Source: Streptococcaceae bacterium (GTDB taxonomy: Bacteria; Bacillota; Bacilli; Lactobacillales; Streptococcaceae). From it: a stretch of DNA of 64,000 nucleotides. The stretch is taken from NCBI GenBank assembly GCA_902363395.1, contig CABIZZ010000001.1:248001-312000 (forward strand), written 5' to 3'. Positions within the stretch are counted from its first letter, which is position 1, and every line of letters starts with the position of its first letter. The notes beneath the pieces are model-generated. The model did no database searches, was not told the origin of the DNA, and was given only the letters and a program-made list of their open reading frames with translations. The position numbers and the translations under genes are program-made. Shown here one piece after another: positions 35,847 to 46,936 of the stretch.

Positions 35847-35874
35847 AAAACCTCTATCGATGATAGAGGTTTTA
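35847..35874 (+). terminator. ybaB terminator
   Basis: AAAACCTCTATC pairs with GATAGAGGTTTT (12 bp, loop GAT). A near copy of this hairpin occurs at 36121-36150. Confidence 0.9.
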
Positions 35875-35892
35875 GATTGAAAATAAAGTCTT

Positions 35893-36038
35893 ATGAAAAA
35901 CTTTCCTTAGGTGAGTACGGACGTCAGCGAACTTCGAAGAAGTTCCATGACTTAGTTTTGAGCCTAAGGTCTCAAAACTCCCGAGTGCTAGAAACAATAG
36001 TGTTTCTAGCACTTTTCTCACAGCGGAAAGTTTTTCAT
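35893..36038. repeat. ~146-nt multi-arm palindromic element (candidate structured RNA or MITE-like repeat)
   Basis: The ends pair as a perfect 14-bp stem, ATGAAAAACTTTCC with GGAAAGTTTTTCAT, extended by GTGAG/CTCAC. Inside are three separate hairpins: GTCA..GAACTTC-GAA-GAAGTTC..TGAC (35923-35951), GTTTTGAG/CTCAAAAC (35955-35978) and GTGCTAGAAACA/TGTTTCTAGCAC (35985-36012). The whole thus folds as a closed four-way junction. A smaller stem AAATGACT/AGTCATTT followed by T (36045-36072) could end a transcript. No coding potential. It fills most of the 313-bp ybaB-exonuclease gap. Confidence 0.85.
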
Positions 36039-36120
36039 CTTCTTAAATGACTAAAAAATATAAGTCATTTTTTGAAAGTCATCTAGCTGTTTTATGTAAA
36101 ACACTAGTTTATCTATATTC

Positions 36121-36150
36121 AAAAACCTCTATCAGATGATAGAGGTTTTT
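36121..36150. terminator. Terminator of the exonuclease gene
   Basis: AAAAACCTCTATC pairs with GATAGAGGTTTTT. On the minus strand it follows the exonuclease stop and ends in TTTTT; it also works on the plus strand. Confidence 0.85.
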
Positions 36151-36743
36151 TAGTCGTTAAAAAAATTGGAGAGGTCCAATCCACCAAAAGGAGAGGTCGA
36201 AAAGGATTCTTGTTCGGTTAGGAGTTGCCGGGCTCGGTCTGATTCGAGAAAGGCTTCATAAACGAGGGCAGTCATCCGGGCATCTTCTAGGCTATCGTGG
36301 GATTTTCCAGCTACTCCTAAAAACTGAGCAACTGTATGGAGCTGCAAGTTTTTAATCCCATGGAGGTCAGAAGGCCGGCGTTTAGAAGCTTCCTCAAAGA
36401 CATCAACAGCATATTGGTCTGTGAACTCTAGCCCATTTTCCGCTAGGATAGGGAGGTCACTCTTGATGGCATTGTATCCAATGAGGGGACTATCTGCAAC
36501 AAAATCTCGAAACTCCTCTAGAACTTGCTCGAGTGGGGGAGCTTGGAGGATTTTATCAGATGTGATCCCGGTGAGGCCATTGATAAAGCTCTTTAGTGGT
36601 TTATCCGTATAGGCATAGGAATCATAGTGGGCAACTTCTTGGCCATCTGCAAAGCGGACAGCAGAAACTTGGATAATGTGGTACTTTCCTTCAAATTGAT
36701 TAAATTCTAAATCAAAGGAGACATAGTGGCTTAATTCTTTCAA
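36150..36743 (-). CDS. DnaQ-type (DEDDh) 3'-5' exonuclease
   Basis: 197-residue exonuclease domain protein. The DEDDh motifs are SFDLEFN (Asp/Glu), GYNAIKSDLPIL (Asp) and SHDSLEDAR (His/Asp). It is a stand-alone exonuclease, not the proofreading domain inside PolC, and could trim DNA or RNA ends; the substrate is not defined. An AAGGGAACT site lies upstream of the ATG. Single gene on the minus strand. Confidence 0.9.
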   Translation of the reverse strand: MKELSHYVSFDLEFNQFEGKYHIIQVSAVRFADGQEVAHYDSYAYTDKPLKSFINGLTGITSDKILQAPPLEQVLEEFRDFVADSPLIGYNAIKSDLPILAENGLEFTDQYAVDVFEEASKRRPSDLHGIKNLQLHTVAQFLGVAGKSHDSLEDARMTALVYEAFLESDRARQLLTEQESFSTSPFGGLDLSNFFND

Positions 36744-36831
36744 GGGAACTCCTTCATCTAATGGGTGTTTTTGGATTTTCTAATTGTTGAGGGGAGTCAA
36801 AGGCATAGAAAAAACTGACCGAAGTCAGTTT

Positions 36832-37347
36832 TTAGCGACCAAAGACGCGTCTCCAGAAGCCTTTACTCTCTTGTTCTTGAACCTTTTCATTGGCTTGATC
36901 TAATTCCAATTTCAATGTTTCGCGGTCATTCATAGCCTGAAGGGTTAGCTGTTGCTGTTGGTCGAGCTGTTTGTCTTTTTCAGCGATCTGAACATCTTTG
37001 ACACGCAACTGTTCGTCCTTTTTAGCTAATTGCTGATCTTTGGATTTTAGCTGGTCGTCTTTTGCTTTTAGTTGTTCGTAGAGACGGACGATTTCGGCAT
37101 TTTTTTCATCTACCAAAATTTCCATCAATTCACGCTGTTTCACATCATCGCTGACTGGCTCGTCTTCAAAGATGGTCTTTTTGTAGATCTCTTCTAGTTT
37201 GATCAAGCCACTACGGGTTACGACGGTAACTCCCTTATCATTTTTTTCTGTATCTTCAGGATCTAGGGCCTTGACACGGTTATTGACCGCTTGGCGACTA
37301 ACTCCTAGAATTTCAGCAATTTCGCTGACTGTTTTTTCGATAGCCAT
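36832..37347 (-). CDS. rocS: RocS-like DNA-binding coiled-coil protein
   Basis: 171 residues. N-terminal winged/HTH domain (KTVSEIAEILGVSRQAVNNRVK), a conserved middle (RSGLIKLEEIYKKTIFEDEP), a coiled coil from about residue 70 with near-exact 7-residue KDxQLxx repeats (about 95-130), and a short C-terminal amphipathic segment GFWRRVFGR. This order matches pneumococcal RocS, a regulator of chromosome segregation that binds DNA and, by its C-terminal helix, the membrane. Assignment by architecture and sequence memory. Single gene on the minus strand. Confidence 0.78.
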   Translation of the reverse strand: MAIEKTVSEIAEILGVSRQAVNNRVKALDPEDTEKNDKGVTVVTRSGLIKLEEIYKKTIFEDEPVSDDVKQRELMEILVDEKNAEIVRLYEQLKAKDDQLKSKDQQLAKKDEQLRVKDVQIAEKDKQLDQQQQLTLQAMNDRETLKLELDQANEKVQEQESKGFWRRVFGR

Positions 37348-37459
37348 AATATCCTCTAAACTCTTTTTCTATGAAATACTCTCTTAGATATTATCATAAG
37401 TAGGCAAGGCTGTCAAATCAAGCAAGGGAAGGGACGACAAGGAAAAAGCATGAAATTCC

Positions 37460-39739
37460 TTAATCCATCTCAGGAAGGGTTAAGCTGGAGTTGGCCAGAT
37501 CAATGGTGAGTTGGTAGTCCGTTTGGTCGCGGACGGTGATCTCAAAATCAGTTGTATAAAGGACGAGACGAAGAGTAGTGCCTTTCTCCAGTTTGTAGAT
37601 GGTTGGTTGGAGTTCAAAGTCGAGTTCCATCCATTCCCCTGGCGTCACGGCCTCAACCTCTAAGAGGTCATGACGGTTTTGAAGGTTGAGATACCCTTTT
37701 GTAATCACTCGTTGGCTAGTTTCCTTAAATGGCAACTCGGTCAAATTGTCTAGCATATGGTAGCGACCGTTATCAAGGGTGCGGACGGATAGGACAGCTG
37801 GATAGGGTTGGAGGTATTTCTTGCTTCCTAGCTCCATGAGTTGGGCTGAAAGCAGGCCTTTGTTTGTGCTAGATTGGAGTCGCAGGTGAAGGCGAGCTTT
37901 TCCGTTGAGGTGCAGGTCTTCTTCGATCGGAAGATCAATGGTCACTTGTTGGGCCTTATCTTGGTAGAGGTCGGTTAAGAAGGTCGGATAGGCCTTGCCA
38001 TAGCGCTCATAGTCTTCTGTCGCATAGCGGTTTTGGATGACTTTCTCACCATCTCCGAGTGGGAAGGCCCGCTGTGCTGTTTGATTGCCAAAGTCTTCCA
38101 ATGAGGTCCAACTTTGCTCTCCTGTATTGTCCTGCCAGATGACGGTTGGCAATTCATAACTTGAATCATAGCCCAGTAATTTTTTAGAGAGGAGGGCATT
38201 CATACTCTCACGGAAGTCAATGGACTGCCAGTTGTTGAGATAGACATGGGCTCCATTGTGGTAGAAGAGGTGTTTCTTGATGTTGGCTGGAAGGGCTTGG
38301 AACATTTGGTAAACATGGAGGGGCTTCACGTTCCAGTCTTGGGAACCATGAGTGAAGACGACCTCTGCCTTGACTTTGTCTGCCTGAAGGAGATAGTTGC
38401 GGTCGTGCCAGAATTGGTTGTAGTCACCTGTTTTGCGATCCAATTGCTTCTTAACCTCTTCCAAATCAGCGACATGGGCTGCATGGTGGCGGAGATAGTC
38501 TCCAGCCCGAAGGGCACGTGAATAGGTCAATTCAGCGAGTGAATCAAAATCCTCTCCAGGATAGCCACCAGGACTCGTCACGAGTCCGTTTTCGCGATAG
38601 TAGTTGTACCAAGAAGAGATACCGGCTTCTGCGATGATAACTTCTAGGCCATCGACACCTGTGGTAGCCAGTCCATTGGACATGGTCCCTAGGTAGGACA
38701 AGCCTGTCGTAGCAACCTTGCCATTAGACCAATCAGCCTTGATTTGGCGTTGGCGACTGTGGTCTGTGAAGGCACGACAGCGTCCGTTGAGCCAGTCGAT
38801 GACATTTTTATAGGCCTCGATTTGGCGATAATCCCCGTTGGTCATCAAGCCTTGGGAATCCTTGGTTCCAAGACCGGAGACGTAGAGATTGGCAAAGCCA
38901 CGAGCGAGTAGGTAGTCATTGAGGGTATAACTGGAGTTGATATGAGTGAGGGTTTCTTCAGCCTCAGAGACTAGTTGAGCTGAACCGACAGGATCCACCA
39001 ATTCTAATTGAGGTTCTTCTACTTGGATGGTATGAGGTTCTTTGACCTCGAGGTCCACATTCATATTATAGAGCGCCTTGTCGCTAGCCTTGTCATTGGT
39101 TCCTTGGTGATAAGGGCTAGCAGTCATGACGGCTGGAATTTTTCCTTCATAGCGTGGGCGAATAATATTGACCTTGACCAAATCTGGAAGGCCATCTTGG
39201 TCGCTATCAATTCGACTTTCTACATAGACCACCTCACGGATCACATCATGGCAGTTAAAGGTAGCTAGACTTTTTCCGTTGAAAAAGTGGTAGCGATTGT
39301 CTTCAGGAATCAAGCCATCGCTGACCAACTGCTCAATTAGTAAATTCCCTTTGACTGTTCGAGTATTGAGGAGGTGGTAGAGGTTTTCTACCAAGTTTCC
39401 ATACTCAATCGGAAATTGGACTTCTTTCAAGAAGCTATCCGTATCTTCAAAATCAATAAAATAGCGGAAACCGAGTAATTGGAGGGCTACTGTGTAAAAA
39501 ATGTTCGGAGACCATTCGCAGTCAGATTGGATATACGTTAAAAAGTCTGTTTTAGAATCCACCACTAGGTTAGAGAGGGGATAATCTGTATCTTTATAGG
39601 TGAAGTAAACCTTGCGGACAAACCATTCAAACAGTTCTTTTTCTGGGAGGTGGGTGGGAAGGTCAAACCCAATTTCTTTTAGTTCCTTAAGAATGTCTTT
39701 TTGGTCAACAGATAGATAGCTATATTGATTGTATTTCAT
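37460..39739 (-). CDS. pepX: Xaa-Pro dipeptidyl-peptidase PepX
   Basis: Removes Xaa-Pro dipeptides from peptide N-termini; serves peptide nutrition. 759 residues, full length for the S15 family. The serine nucleophile is in [12 protein letters not shown], the acid in [10 protein letters not shown] and the histidine in [10 protein letters not shown]. An N-terminal helical domain and a C-terminal jelly-roll (PRTase-like x-Pro CocE domain) are present. Cytoplasmic, no signal peptide. Divergent from the membrane protein gene at 39841 with a clear promoter in between. Confidence 0.96.
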   Translation of the reverse strand: MKYNQYSYLSVDQKDILKELKEIGFDLPTHLPEKELFEWFVRKVYFTYKDTDYPLSNLVVDSKTDFLTYIQSDCEWSPNIFYTVALQLLGFRYFIDFEDTDSFLKEVQFPIEYGNLVENLYHLLNTRTVKGNLLIEQLVSDGLIPEDNRYHFFNGKSLATFNCHDVIREVVYVESRIDSDQDGLPDLVKVNIIRPRYEGKIPAVMTASPYHQGTNDKASDKALYNMNVDLEVKEPHTIQVEEPQLELVDPVGSAQLVSEAEETLTHINSSYTLNDYLLARGFANLYVSGLGTKDSQGLMTNGDYRQIEAYKNVIDWLNGRCRAFTDHSRQRQIKADWSNGKVATTGLSYLGTMSNGLATTGVDGLEVIIAEAGISSWYNYYRENGLVTSPGGYPGEDFDSLAELTYSRALRAGDYLRHHAAHVADLEEVKKQLDRKTGDYNQFWHDRNYLLQADKVKAEVVFTHGSQDWNVKPLHVYQMFQALPANIKKHLFYHNGAHVYLNNWQSIDFRESMNALLSKKLLGYDSSYELPTVIWQDNTGEQSWTSLEDFGNQTAQRAFPLGDGEKVIQNRYATEDYERYGKAYPTFLTDLYQDKAQQVTIDLPIEEDLHLNGKARLHLRLQSSTNKGLLSAQLMELGSKKYLQPYPAVLSVRTLDNGRYHMLDNLTELPFKETSQRVITKGYLNLQNRHDLLEVEAVTPGEWMELDFELQPTIYKLEKGTTLRLVLYTTDFEITVRDQTDYQLTIDLANSSLTLPEMD

Positions 39740-39781
39740 AGACTGCTCCTTTTATCAGTTTCTTTGTTCTTTACTTTTTAT

Positions 39782-39810
39782 ATTATACTTGATAAAATAG
39801 TATTTGTCTA
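39782..39810 (-). promoter_or_regulatory. Promoter of pepX
   Basis: On the minus strand TAGACA, 17-bp spacer, TATAAT. The leader is about 35 nt. Confidence 0.7.
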
Positions 39811-39840
39811 AAGACCTTTCGTCTATAAGGAGAAGGAATA

Positions 39841-41118
39841 TTGAAAAAAATATCTTTTGAACAAGTTGCAAGAAGACGGACCTTATTGTTTGGGGTTCTT
39901 GCCGTCATTTTTGGGATTCTCATTTTTCGAAACGGCGTTGGTTTCACCAAATTTTCCTTGGATCTATTAGCCATTTACTTTTTAGTTGATGGACTAGGAA
40001 GCTTTCTTCTTCGCTTTTTGTTACGTAGCAAGTCTATTTCCTATAGCCACTCTATTTGGTTTATTTTTCTTTCACTTGCGTTGATCTGGTTGAATCGACT
40101 GAGTAGTCTGCCCGTAAACTTAGTTGTGATTTGTTTAGGGGCATATCAGTTGGGGAGTGCCATTGTCTATGGGATCACATTTTGGCTTTATAAGGCCAAT
40201 CGGGTAAAAGGAGGCTGGCTCTATTTATGGGATGCGCTTTTAAACGGTGGGCTTGGTCTAGCAACTGTCTTGGAACCTGGTTCAGATGGGCACTTCCAAT
40301 TTATCCTCTTGGGGGCTTATCTGGTCTTGTTGGGGATTTCTAATATTCGAGATGGTATTTTATTTGACAAAGACCAACAAGGCCAAGAGTTAAAACGTCG
40401 CTTTCGTATTAGCCTACCGGTTATCTTTGCAGCCTTTATCCCTGCTAAGGAGTTAAAACGGTTTAACCAGTTTCTTCAAAAAGGGAGCTCGGCGGGACAC
40501 ACAGGCCCTTATCGATTGGTGAAAAAAGAAGAAGAGGCAAGGGAATTAGAAATTTTGGTTCATACTTCTGACAGCAACTTATTTGGAGCGATTGGGCATG
40601 TAGATATTTGTTATCAGGGGAAGGTCATTTCTTACGGAAGTTACGATCCCTTTTCAGAGCGTCTATTTGGGACGATTGGGGATGGCGTACTGTTTAAAGT
40701 GGATAAGGAACCATACATCGAACTATGTAAAAAAGAGAGTCAAAAGACGCTGTTTGGCTACAGCCTATCCCTTACCGAAGAAGAGAATCAGGCAGTAGAG
40801 AAGCGTCTAGCTGAAATTGATCAGTTGTTAGAACCTTGGGATCCACCTAGGAGGTTACTGGAAGACGGTCAGCCGACCTACGCTTACAAATTGAAATATG
40901 ATTTAGGGGCTGAGCTATATAAATTTACTTCTTCGCGTTTTAAATCTTACTTTGTTCTGTCTACTAATTGCTGCCTGTTAGCAGATTCCATTGTGGGACA
41001 GGCAGGAACGGCTGTATTAGATGTGCGTGGAGTGATTGCACCAGGGACCTATCAGGATTACTTAGAATACGAATTTGAAGCTCCAAACGGGCGGGTCCAT
41101 ACACGAACAGTATACTAA
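39841..41118 (+). CDS. Membrane protein with a possible permuted papain-like (NlpC/P60-type) C-terminal domain
   Basis: 425 residues. About six helices fill residues 12-175 in the pattern of DUF308/HdeD-like proteins (LLFGVLAVIFGILIF first). The soluble C-terminal half contains IGHVDICYQGKVISYG with His253 and, later, FVLSTNCCLLADSIV with Cys377/Cys378. The order His-then-Cys, with the Cys at the start of a hydrophobic helix, resembles circularly permuted NlpC/P60 (LRAT-like, DUF4105-like) enzymes; this is inference. Substrate and side of the membrane are unknown. The start is TTG with AAGGAGAAGG upstream; no ATG lies near. Followed by a strong terminator. Confidence 0.75.
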   Translation: MKKISFEQVARRRTLLFGVLAVIFGILIFRNGVGFTKFSLDLLAIYFLVDGLGSFLLRFLLRSKSISYSHSIWFIFLSLALIWLNRLSSLPVNLVVICLGAYQLGSAIVYGITFWLYKANRVKGGWLYLWDALLNGGLGLATVLEPGSDGHFQFILLGAYLVLLGISNIRDGILFDKDQQGQELKRRFRISLPVIFAAFIPAKELKRFNQFLQKGSSAGHTGPYRLVKKEEEARELEILVHTSDSNLFGAIGHVDICYQGKVISYGSYDPFSERLFGTIGDGVLFKVDKEPYIELCKKESQKTLFGYSLSLTEEENQAVEKRLAEIDQLLEPWDPPRRLLEDGQPTYAYKLKYDLGAELYKFTSSRFKSYFVLSTNCCLLADSIVGQAGTAVLDVRGVIAPGTYQDYLEYEFEAPNGRVHTRTVY

Positions 41119-41124
41119 AAAAAG

Positions 41125-41162
41125 AAAGACAGATTTTTATTTTTGAAAAATCTGTCTTTTTT
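41125..41162 (+). terminator. Terminator downstream of the membrane protein gene
   Basis: AAAGACAGATTTTT pairs perfectly with AAAAATCTGTCTTT (14 bp), followed by T. Confidence 0.92.
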
Positions 41163-41223
41163 GCACAAGATTTCTTGTAAAAAAAAAGAAAATCTTTTAA
41201 AATATAAAAGACTTGGAGGAATT

Positions 41224-41958
41224 ATGTGCATAAATAAGATTAGTAGTATTTCACCTGTATTAAAAACAAACAATCGAAATGTCAATCAAGAATTTTTTGA
41301 AAAGGTCTTAGGAATGAAAACCCTGTTGGAAGATGGGGCTTTATTATCCCTTGGAGATCAATCGAAGACAGATCGCCTCTATTTAGAGGAATCCCCTAGT
41401 ATGAGAACCCGCAAGGTGGAGGGCCCAAAACGCCTGGCTTGCTTAAAGATTCGCGTGACCAACCCACAAGAAATTGAGTGGCTTCTGGCTCGTGGACATC
41501 AAGTTGATCGCCTCTTTAAAGGAAAAAATGGCTATGCCTTTGAAGCCCTTTCGCCAGAAGGAGATCGTATCTTGCTCCATGCGGAAGAGCAAGTGGGCAG
41601 TTTAACTGAAATTGAGGAAGTTCCAGATTTTCAAGCGAATGAAGAGTTTACAACCTTGACGGAGTTTTTCGTAGAAAAGATGGTGCTTCGAGTACCTAAT
41701 GTAGAGACTTCTACAGCTTTCTATCAACAACTACCTGGCTTAGAAGATTATTTAGAGTTAGAAGCATCAGATGGTCCGGACCTTACACTAGCAAATGGAC
41801 AGACTTGGGACCTTTGTCAGGTCAAGGTCATTTTAGAGCCATTTGTAGCAAGTGAACTAGCCTCCTGCTTTGGAGATCAGGTAACTTTTGTACCAAAAAG
41901 GCAACAATTTGTCTTGGTTGAGGATCCAAGCAAGATTGAATGGTGGTTCGAAGCCTAA
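41224..41958 (+). CDS. cppA: CppA family protein (VOC-like fold; C3-degrading protease homologue)
   Basis: 244 residues made of two VOC/glyoxalase-like halves (SSISPVLKTNNRNVNQEFFEKVLGMKTL in the first; EFFVEKMVLRVPNVETSTAFYQ in the second). The sequence matches streptococcal CppA, reported as a complement C3-degrading proteinase. It has no signal peptide or protease motif I can point to, so that activity is not evident from sequence. The ATG at 41224 has GGAGG 5 nt upstream; the frame is open 27 codons earlier but that part is the preceding terminator. Followed after 35 bp by the serine hydrolase gene. Confidence 0.82.
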   Translation: MCINKISSISPVLKTNNRNVNQEFFEKVLGMKTLLEDGALLSLGDQSKTDRLYLEESPSMRTRKVEGPKRLACLKIRVTNPQEIEWLLARGHQVDRLFKGKNGYAFEALSPEGDRILLHAEEQVGSLTEIEEVPDFQANEEFTTLTEFFVEKMVLRVPNVETSTAFYQQLPGLEDYLELEASDGPDLTLANGQTWDLCQVKVILEPFVASELASCFGDQVTFVPKRQQFVLVEDPSKIEWWFEA

Positions 41959-41993
41959 GCAAGTCTTTGGCTGATTGAAATGAGTGAAGAAAA

Positions 41994-42947
41994 ATGGAAA
42001 AAATCATCCAAAAAATTCAAGAGCAAATAGGAGCAGGCATCTACCCAGGTGCCTCTCTTGCTCTCTATCAGAAGGGAAGCTGGCAGGAGTATTACTTGGG
42101 ACTGGCTGATCCAGCCAAGCAAGAGCCAGTTATTGCCGGCTTGACCTATGATTTGGCCAGTGTGAGTAAGGTCGTCGGAGTTGGAACGGTTCTTGCTTTT
42201 CTGGTCCAACAAGGGAAAATCGATATCGATCGTCCCTTAGCTTCCTACTATCCGGATATGGAGCAGACAGAGGTGACCATCCGTCAGCTCTTGACCCATA
42301 CTTCTGGTTTGGATCCTTTCATCCCCGGACGAGATGACTTGGATGCTGAGGGCTTAAAAGAAGCCCTGCACCGTTTGAAGCTCAAGGACAATCGCCAGTT
42401 CCACTATACAGATGTCAATTTTCTTTTATTGGGCTTTCTTCTGGAGAAGTGGTTTGGTCAGGATTTGGCCCAGATTTTTCAGGAGCAAGTTTTTACACCT
42501 TGGCAAATGAAGGAGACTACTTTTGGTCCGGTTTCTCAAGCGGTGCCAACCCTTCGTGGCGTTCCAGCTGGTGTCGTCCATGATCCGAAGGCGCGTGTAC
42601 TGGGAGTCCATGCCGGAAGTGCAGGTCTGTTTTCGACCATTAGAGATATGGAAATTTTCCTGGAGCATTATTTACAGGATCCTTTTGCAGAAATCCTCTC
42701 CCAGAACTATGCTTTAGAAGAAGGAAAGACGCGCTCTCTAGCCTGGAATCTGGAAGGAGACTGGTTGGACCATACAGGTTATACAGGAACCTTCCTTCTC
42801 TATAGCCGCAAGCTCCAATTGGCAGCTGTTTTCCTATCCAATCGGACCTATGAAAAAGATGAGCGGGCCCAATGGATCCTAGATCGGAATCAACTCATGG
42901 AGCTCATCAAAAGAGAAATGGAAGGAACCAGCAAAAATCCTTCCTAA
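41994..42947 (+). CDS. Beta-lactamase-fold serine hydrolase
   Basis: 317 residues of the class C beta-lactamase/esterase family. The SxxK nucleophile motif is LASVSKVVG, the tyrosine motif is HYTDVNFLL, and the third box is DHTGYTG (HTG). No signal peptide is visible, so it is probably cytoplasmic. Such proteins act as esterases or D-Ala peptidases; the substrate is unknown. It follows cppA closely, an arrangement common in streptococci, and ends in a T-rich terminator before mvaK1. Confidence 0.88.
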   Translation: MEKIIQKIQEQIGAGIYPGASLALYQKGSWQEYYLGLADPAKQEPVIAGLTYDLASVSKVVGVGTVLAFLVQQGKIDIDRPLASYYPDMEQTEVTIRQLLTHTSGLDPFIPGRDDLDAEGLKEALHRLKLKDNRQFHYTDVNFLLLGFLLEKWFGQDLAQIFQEQVFTPWQMKETTFGPVSQAVPTLRGVPAGVVHDPKARVLGVHAGSAGLFSTIRDMEIFLEHYLQDPFAEILSQNYALEEGKTRSLAWNLEGDWLDHTGYTGTFLLYSRKLQLAAVFLSNRTYEKDERAQWILDRNQLMELIKREMEGTSKNPS

Positions 42948-42955
42948 GACGGAGA

Positions 42956-42992
42956 AAGAAGCGTGGTTTAGCCATCGCTTTTTTTCTTTTTT
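42956..42992 (+). terminator. Terminator between the serine hydrolase and mvaK1
   Basis: AGCG...CGCT arms with an inner GG/CC pairing, followed by a long T tract. Confidence 0.6.
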
Positions 42993-43067
42993 TATATTAA
43001 AATGGAAGGAGAGAAGATTGTATCTAGCAATCTATAGCAGAAAAGAATGAAGATAATTGAGAGACGT

Positions 43068-43946
43068 ATGACGAAATCGATAGGTGTCGGCCAGGCACAT
43101 AGCAAGATTATTTTAATAGGAGAGCATGCGGTTGTTTATGGCTATCCAGCTATTGCCTTGCCCCTCCTTCACATTCAGGTCACTTGTCAGATTGTACCTG
43201 CGGAGCGTCCGTGGGTCCTTTTTGAGAATGACAGCTTATCGATGGCTGTCTACGCTTCCTTAGAGTATTTGGGGATTGAGGAGGCAGCCATCGCTTGCCG
43301 GATTGACTCCATGATTCCAGCTCAGCGGGGGATGGGATCCTCGGCTGCTGTCAGTATCGCGGCAATTCGGGCAGTCTTTGATTATTTCAAGCGGGATTTG
43401 AGTCAAGAAACCTTGGAAATCTTGGTCAATCGAGCAGAAATGATTGCCCATATGAATCCAAGTGGGCTAGATGCCAAGACTTGCCTAAGTGATCAGCCGA
43501 TTAAATTCATTCGCAACGTCGGTTTTAGTGAATTGGAAGTTGATTTGGGTGCCAAATTGGTCATTGCAGATACAGGCATCCATGGCCATACCAAAGAAGC
43601 CATTCAGAAAGTCAAGGACTTGGGAACAGCGGCCCTTGCTAGTTTCCATGAAATCGGCCTCCTCACCGAGCAGGCAGAAAAAGCCCTTGGTCAAAAAGAT
43701 GCTCCCACCTTGGGACGTATCTTAACAGACTGCCATCATCATTTGCAGGCAGTGGGAGTGAGTTGTCCAGAAGCGGATCAATTGGTGGAACTAGCCTTAG
43801 CGAGTGGAGCCTTGGGAGCCAAAATGAGCGGTGGAGGGCTCGGTGGCTGTATCATTGCTCTTGCTGCAGACCAGGAACAAGCAGAAATCATCGCAAAAGA
43901 ACTAAGAAATAAAGGAGTGAAGGAGTTATGGATCGAAAGCCTGTAA
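43068..43946 (+). CDS. mvaK1: Mevalonate kinase
   Basis: Phosphorylates mevalonate to mevalonate 5-phosphate. 292 residues, GHMP kinase fold: GQAHSKIILIGEHAVVYGYPA at the N-terminus in two conserved parts, the ATP loop AQRGMGSSAAVSIA, and the C-terminal GAKMSGGGLGGCIIAL. ATG 43068 has GAGAGA upstream and matches homologue starts; an ATG seven codons earlier is possible. First gene of mvaK1-mvaD-mvaK2-fni; its end overlaps mvaD by 19 bp. Confidence 0.96.
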   Translation: MTKSIGVGQAHSKIILIGEHAVVYGYPAIALPLLHIQVTCQIVPAERPWVLFENDSLSMAVYASLEYLGIEEAAIACRIDSMIPAQRGMGSSAAVSIAAIRAVFDYFKRDLSQETLEILVNRAEMIAHMNPSGLDAKTCLSDQPIKFIRNVGFSELEVDLGAKLVIADTGIHGHTKEAIQKVKDLGTAALASFHEIGLLTEQAEKALGQKDAPTLGRILTDCHHHLQAVGVSCPEADQLVELALASGALGAKMSGGGLGGCIIALAADQEQAEIIAKELRNKGVKELWIESL

Positions 43947-44867
43947 GTGTGAAATCGTATGCCAATATCGCCATTATTAAGTATTGGGGCAAGGAAAACA
44001 GTGAAGCCATGGTGCCATCAACTAGTTCCATTTCCTTGACCTTGGAAAATATGTATACGGAGACGCGACTCAGTCCTTTGGGTCCTGAGGCCAAGGCCCA
44101 TGCTTTCTATATTGATGGGATCTTCCAAAATGAAGCGGAGCAGGCCAAGATCGGAGCAGTCATCGACCGCTTTAAACCAGAAGGGGAAACAGGCTTTGTG
44201 CGGGTTGATACTAGCAACAACATGCCGACAGCTGCAGGGCTTTCTTCTAGTTCCAGTGGTTTATCTACCTTGGTAAAAGCCTGCAATCGCTATTACCAAC
44301 TGGGGATGACGCAGGCAGAACAAGCTCAAGCGGCTAAGTTTGCCTCCGGTTCGTCTTCTCGTTCTTTCTTTGGCCCTTTAGCGGCTTGGGACAAGGATAC
44401 CGGAGCGATCTACCAGGTGGAAACGGATCTCAAACTGGCGATGATTATGCTAGTGTTAAACGACCAACAAAAAATTCTTTCTAGTCGGGAAGGGATGAAA
44501 CGGTGCACGGAAACCTCTAGCAATTTCCAAGAATGGATTCGCCAGTCAGCTCAGGATTACCAAGATATGCTGGCTTACCTGAAGGACAATGACTTTGAAA
44601 AAGTAGGAGAATTGACCGAACGGAATGCTCTGCTCATGCATTCTACAACTAAGACTGCTAGTCCAGCCTTCTCATATTTGACGGATAAGAGCTATGAGGC
44701 CATGGATTTTGTCCGCTCTCTTCGAGAGGAAGGGAAACGTTGCTACTTCACCATGGATGCAGGACCGAATGTAAAAGTCCTCTGTCTAGAAGAGGATCTG
44801 GAAGAGTTGGTTCCACTTTTTGAACAAGACTATCGTATCATTGTTTCCAAGACCAAGGATCTATCCC

Positions 44868-44878
<11 letters not shown>
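43928..44878 (+). CDS. mvaD: Diphosphomevalonate decarboxylase
   Basis: ATP-dependent decarboxylation of mevalonate 5-diphosphate to isopentenyl diphosphate. 316 residues, GHMP fold: SVKSYANIAIIKYWGKEN, then NMPTAAGLSSSSSGLSTLV (phosphate loop), and GSSSRSFFGPLAAWD. The order in the operon is K1-D-K2, as in Streptococcus pneumoniae. It overlaps both neighbours, so coupling is likely. Confidence 0.97.
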
Positions 44879-46887
<2,009 letters not shown>

Positions 46888-46902
46888 CTTGAAGAAACTA
46901 GC

Positions 46903-46936
46903 AAAAATCCCTCCGTGTGAACGGAGGGATTTTTTA
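46903..46936. terminator. Bidirectional terminator between fni and mvaA
   Basis: AAAAATCCCTCCGT pairs with ACGGAGGGATTTTT (14 bp, loop GTGA) between the two convergent mevalonate operons. Confidence 0.93.
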
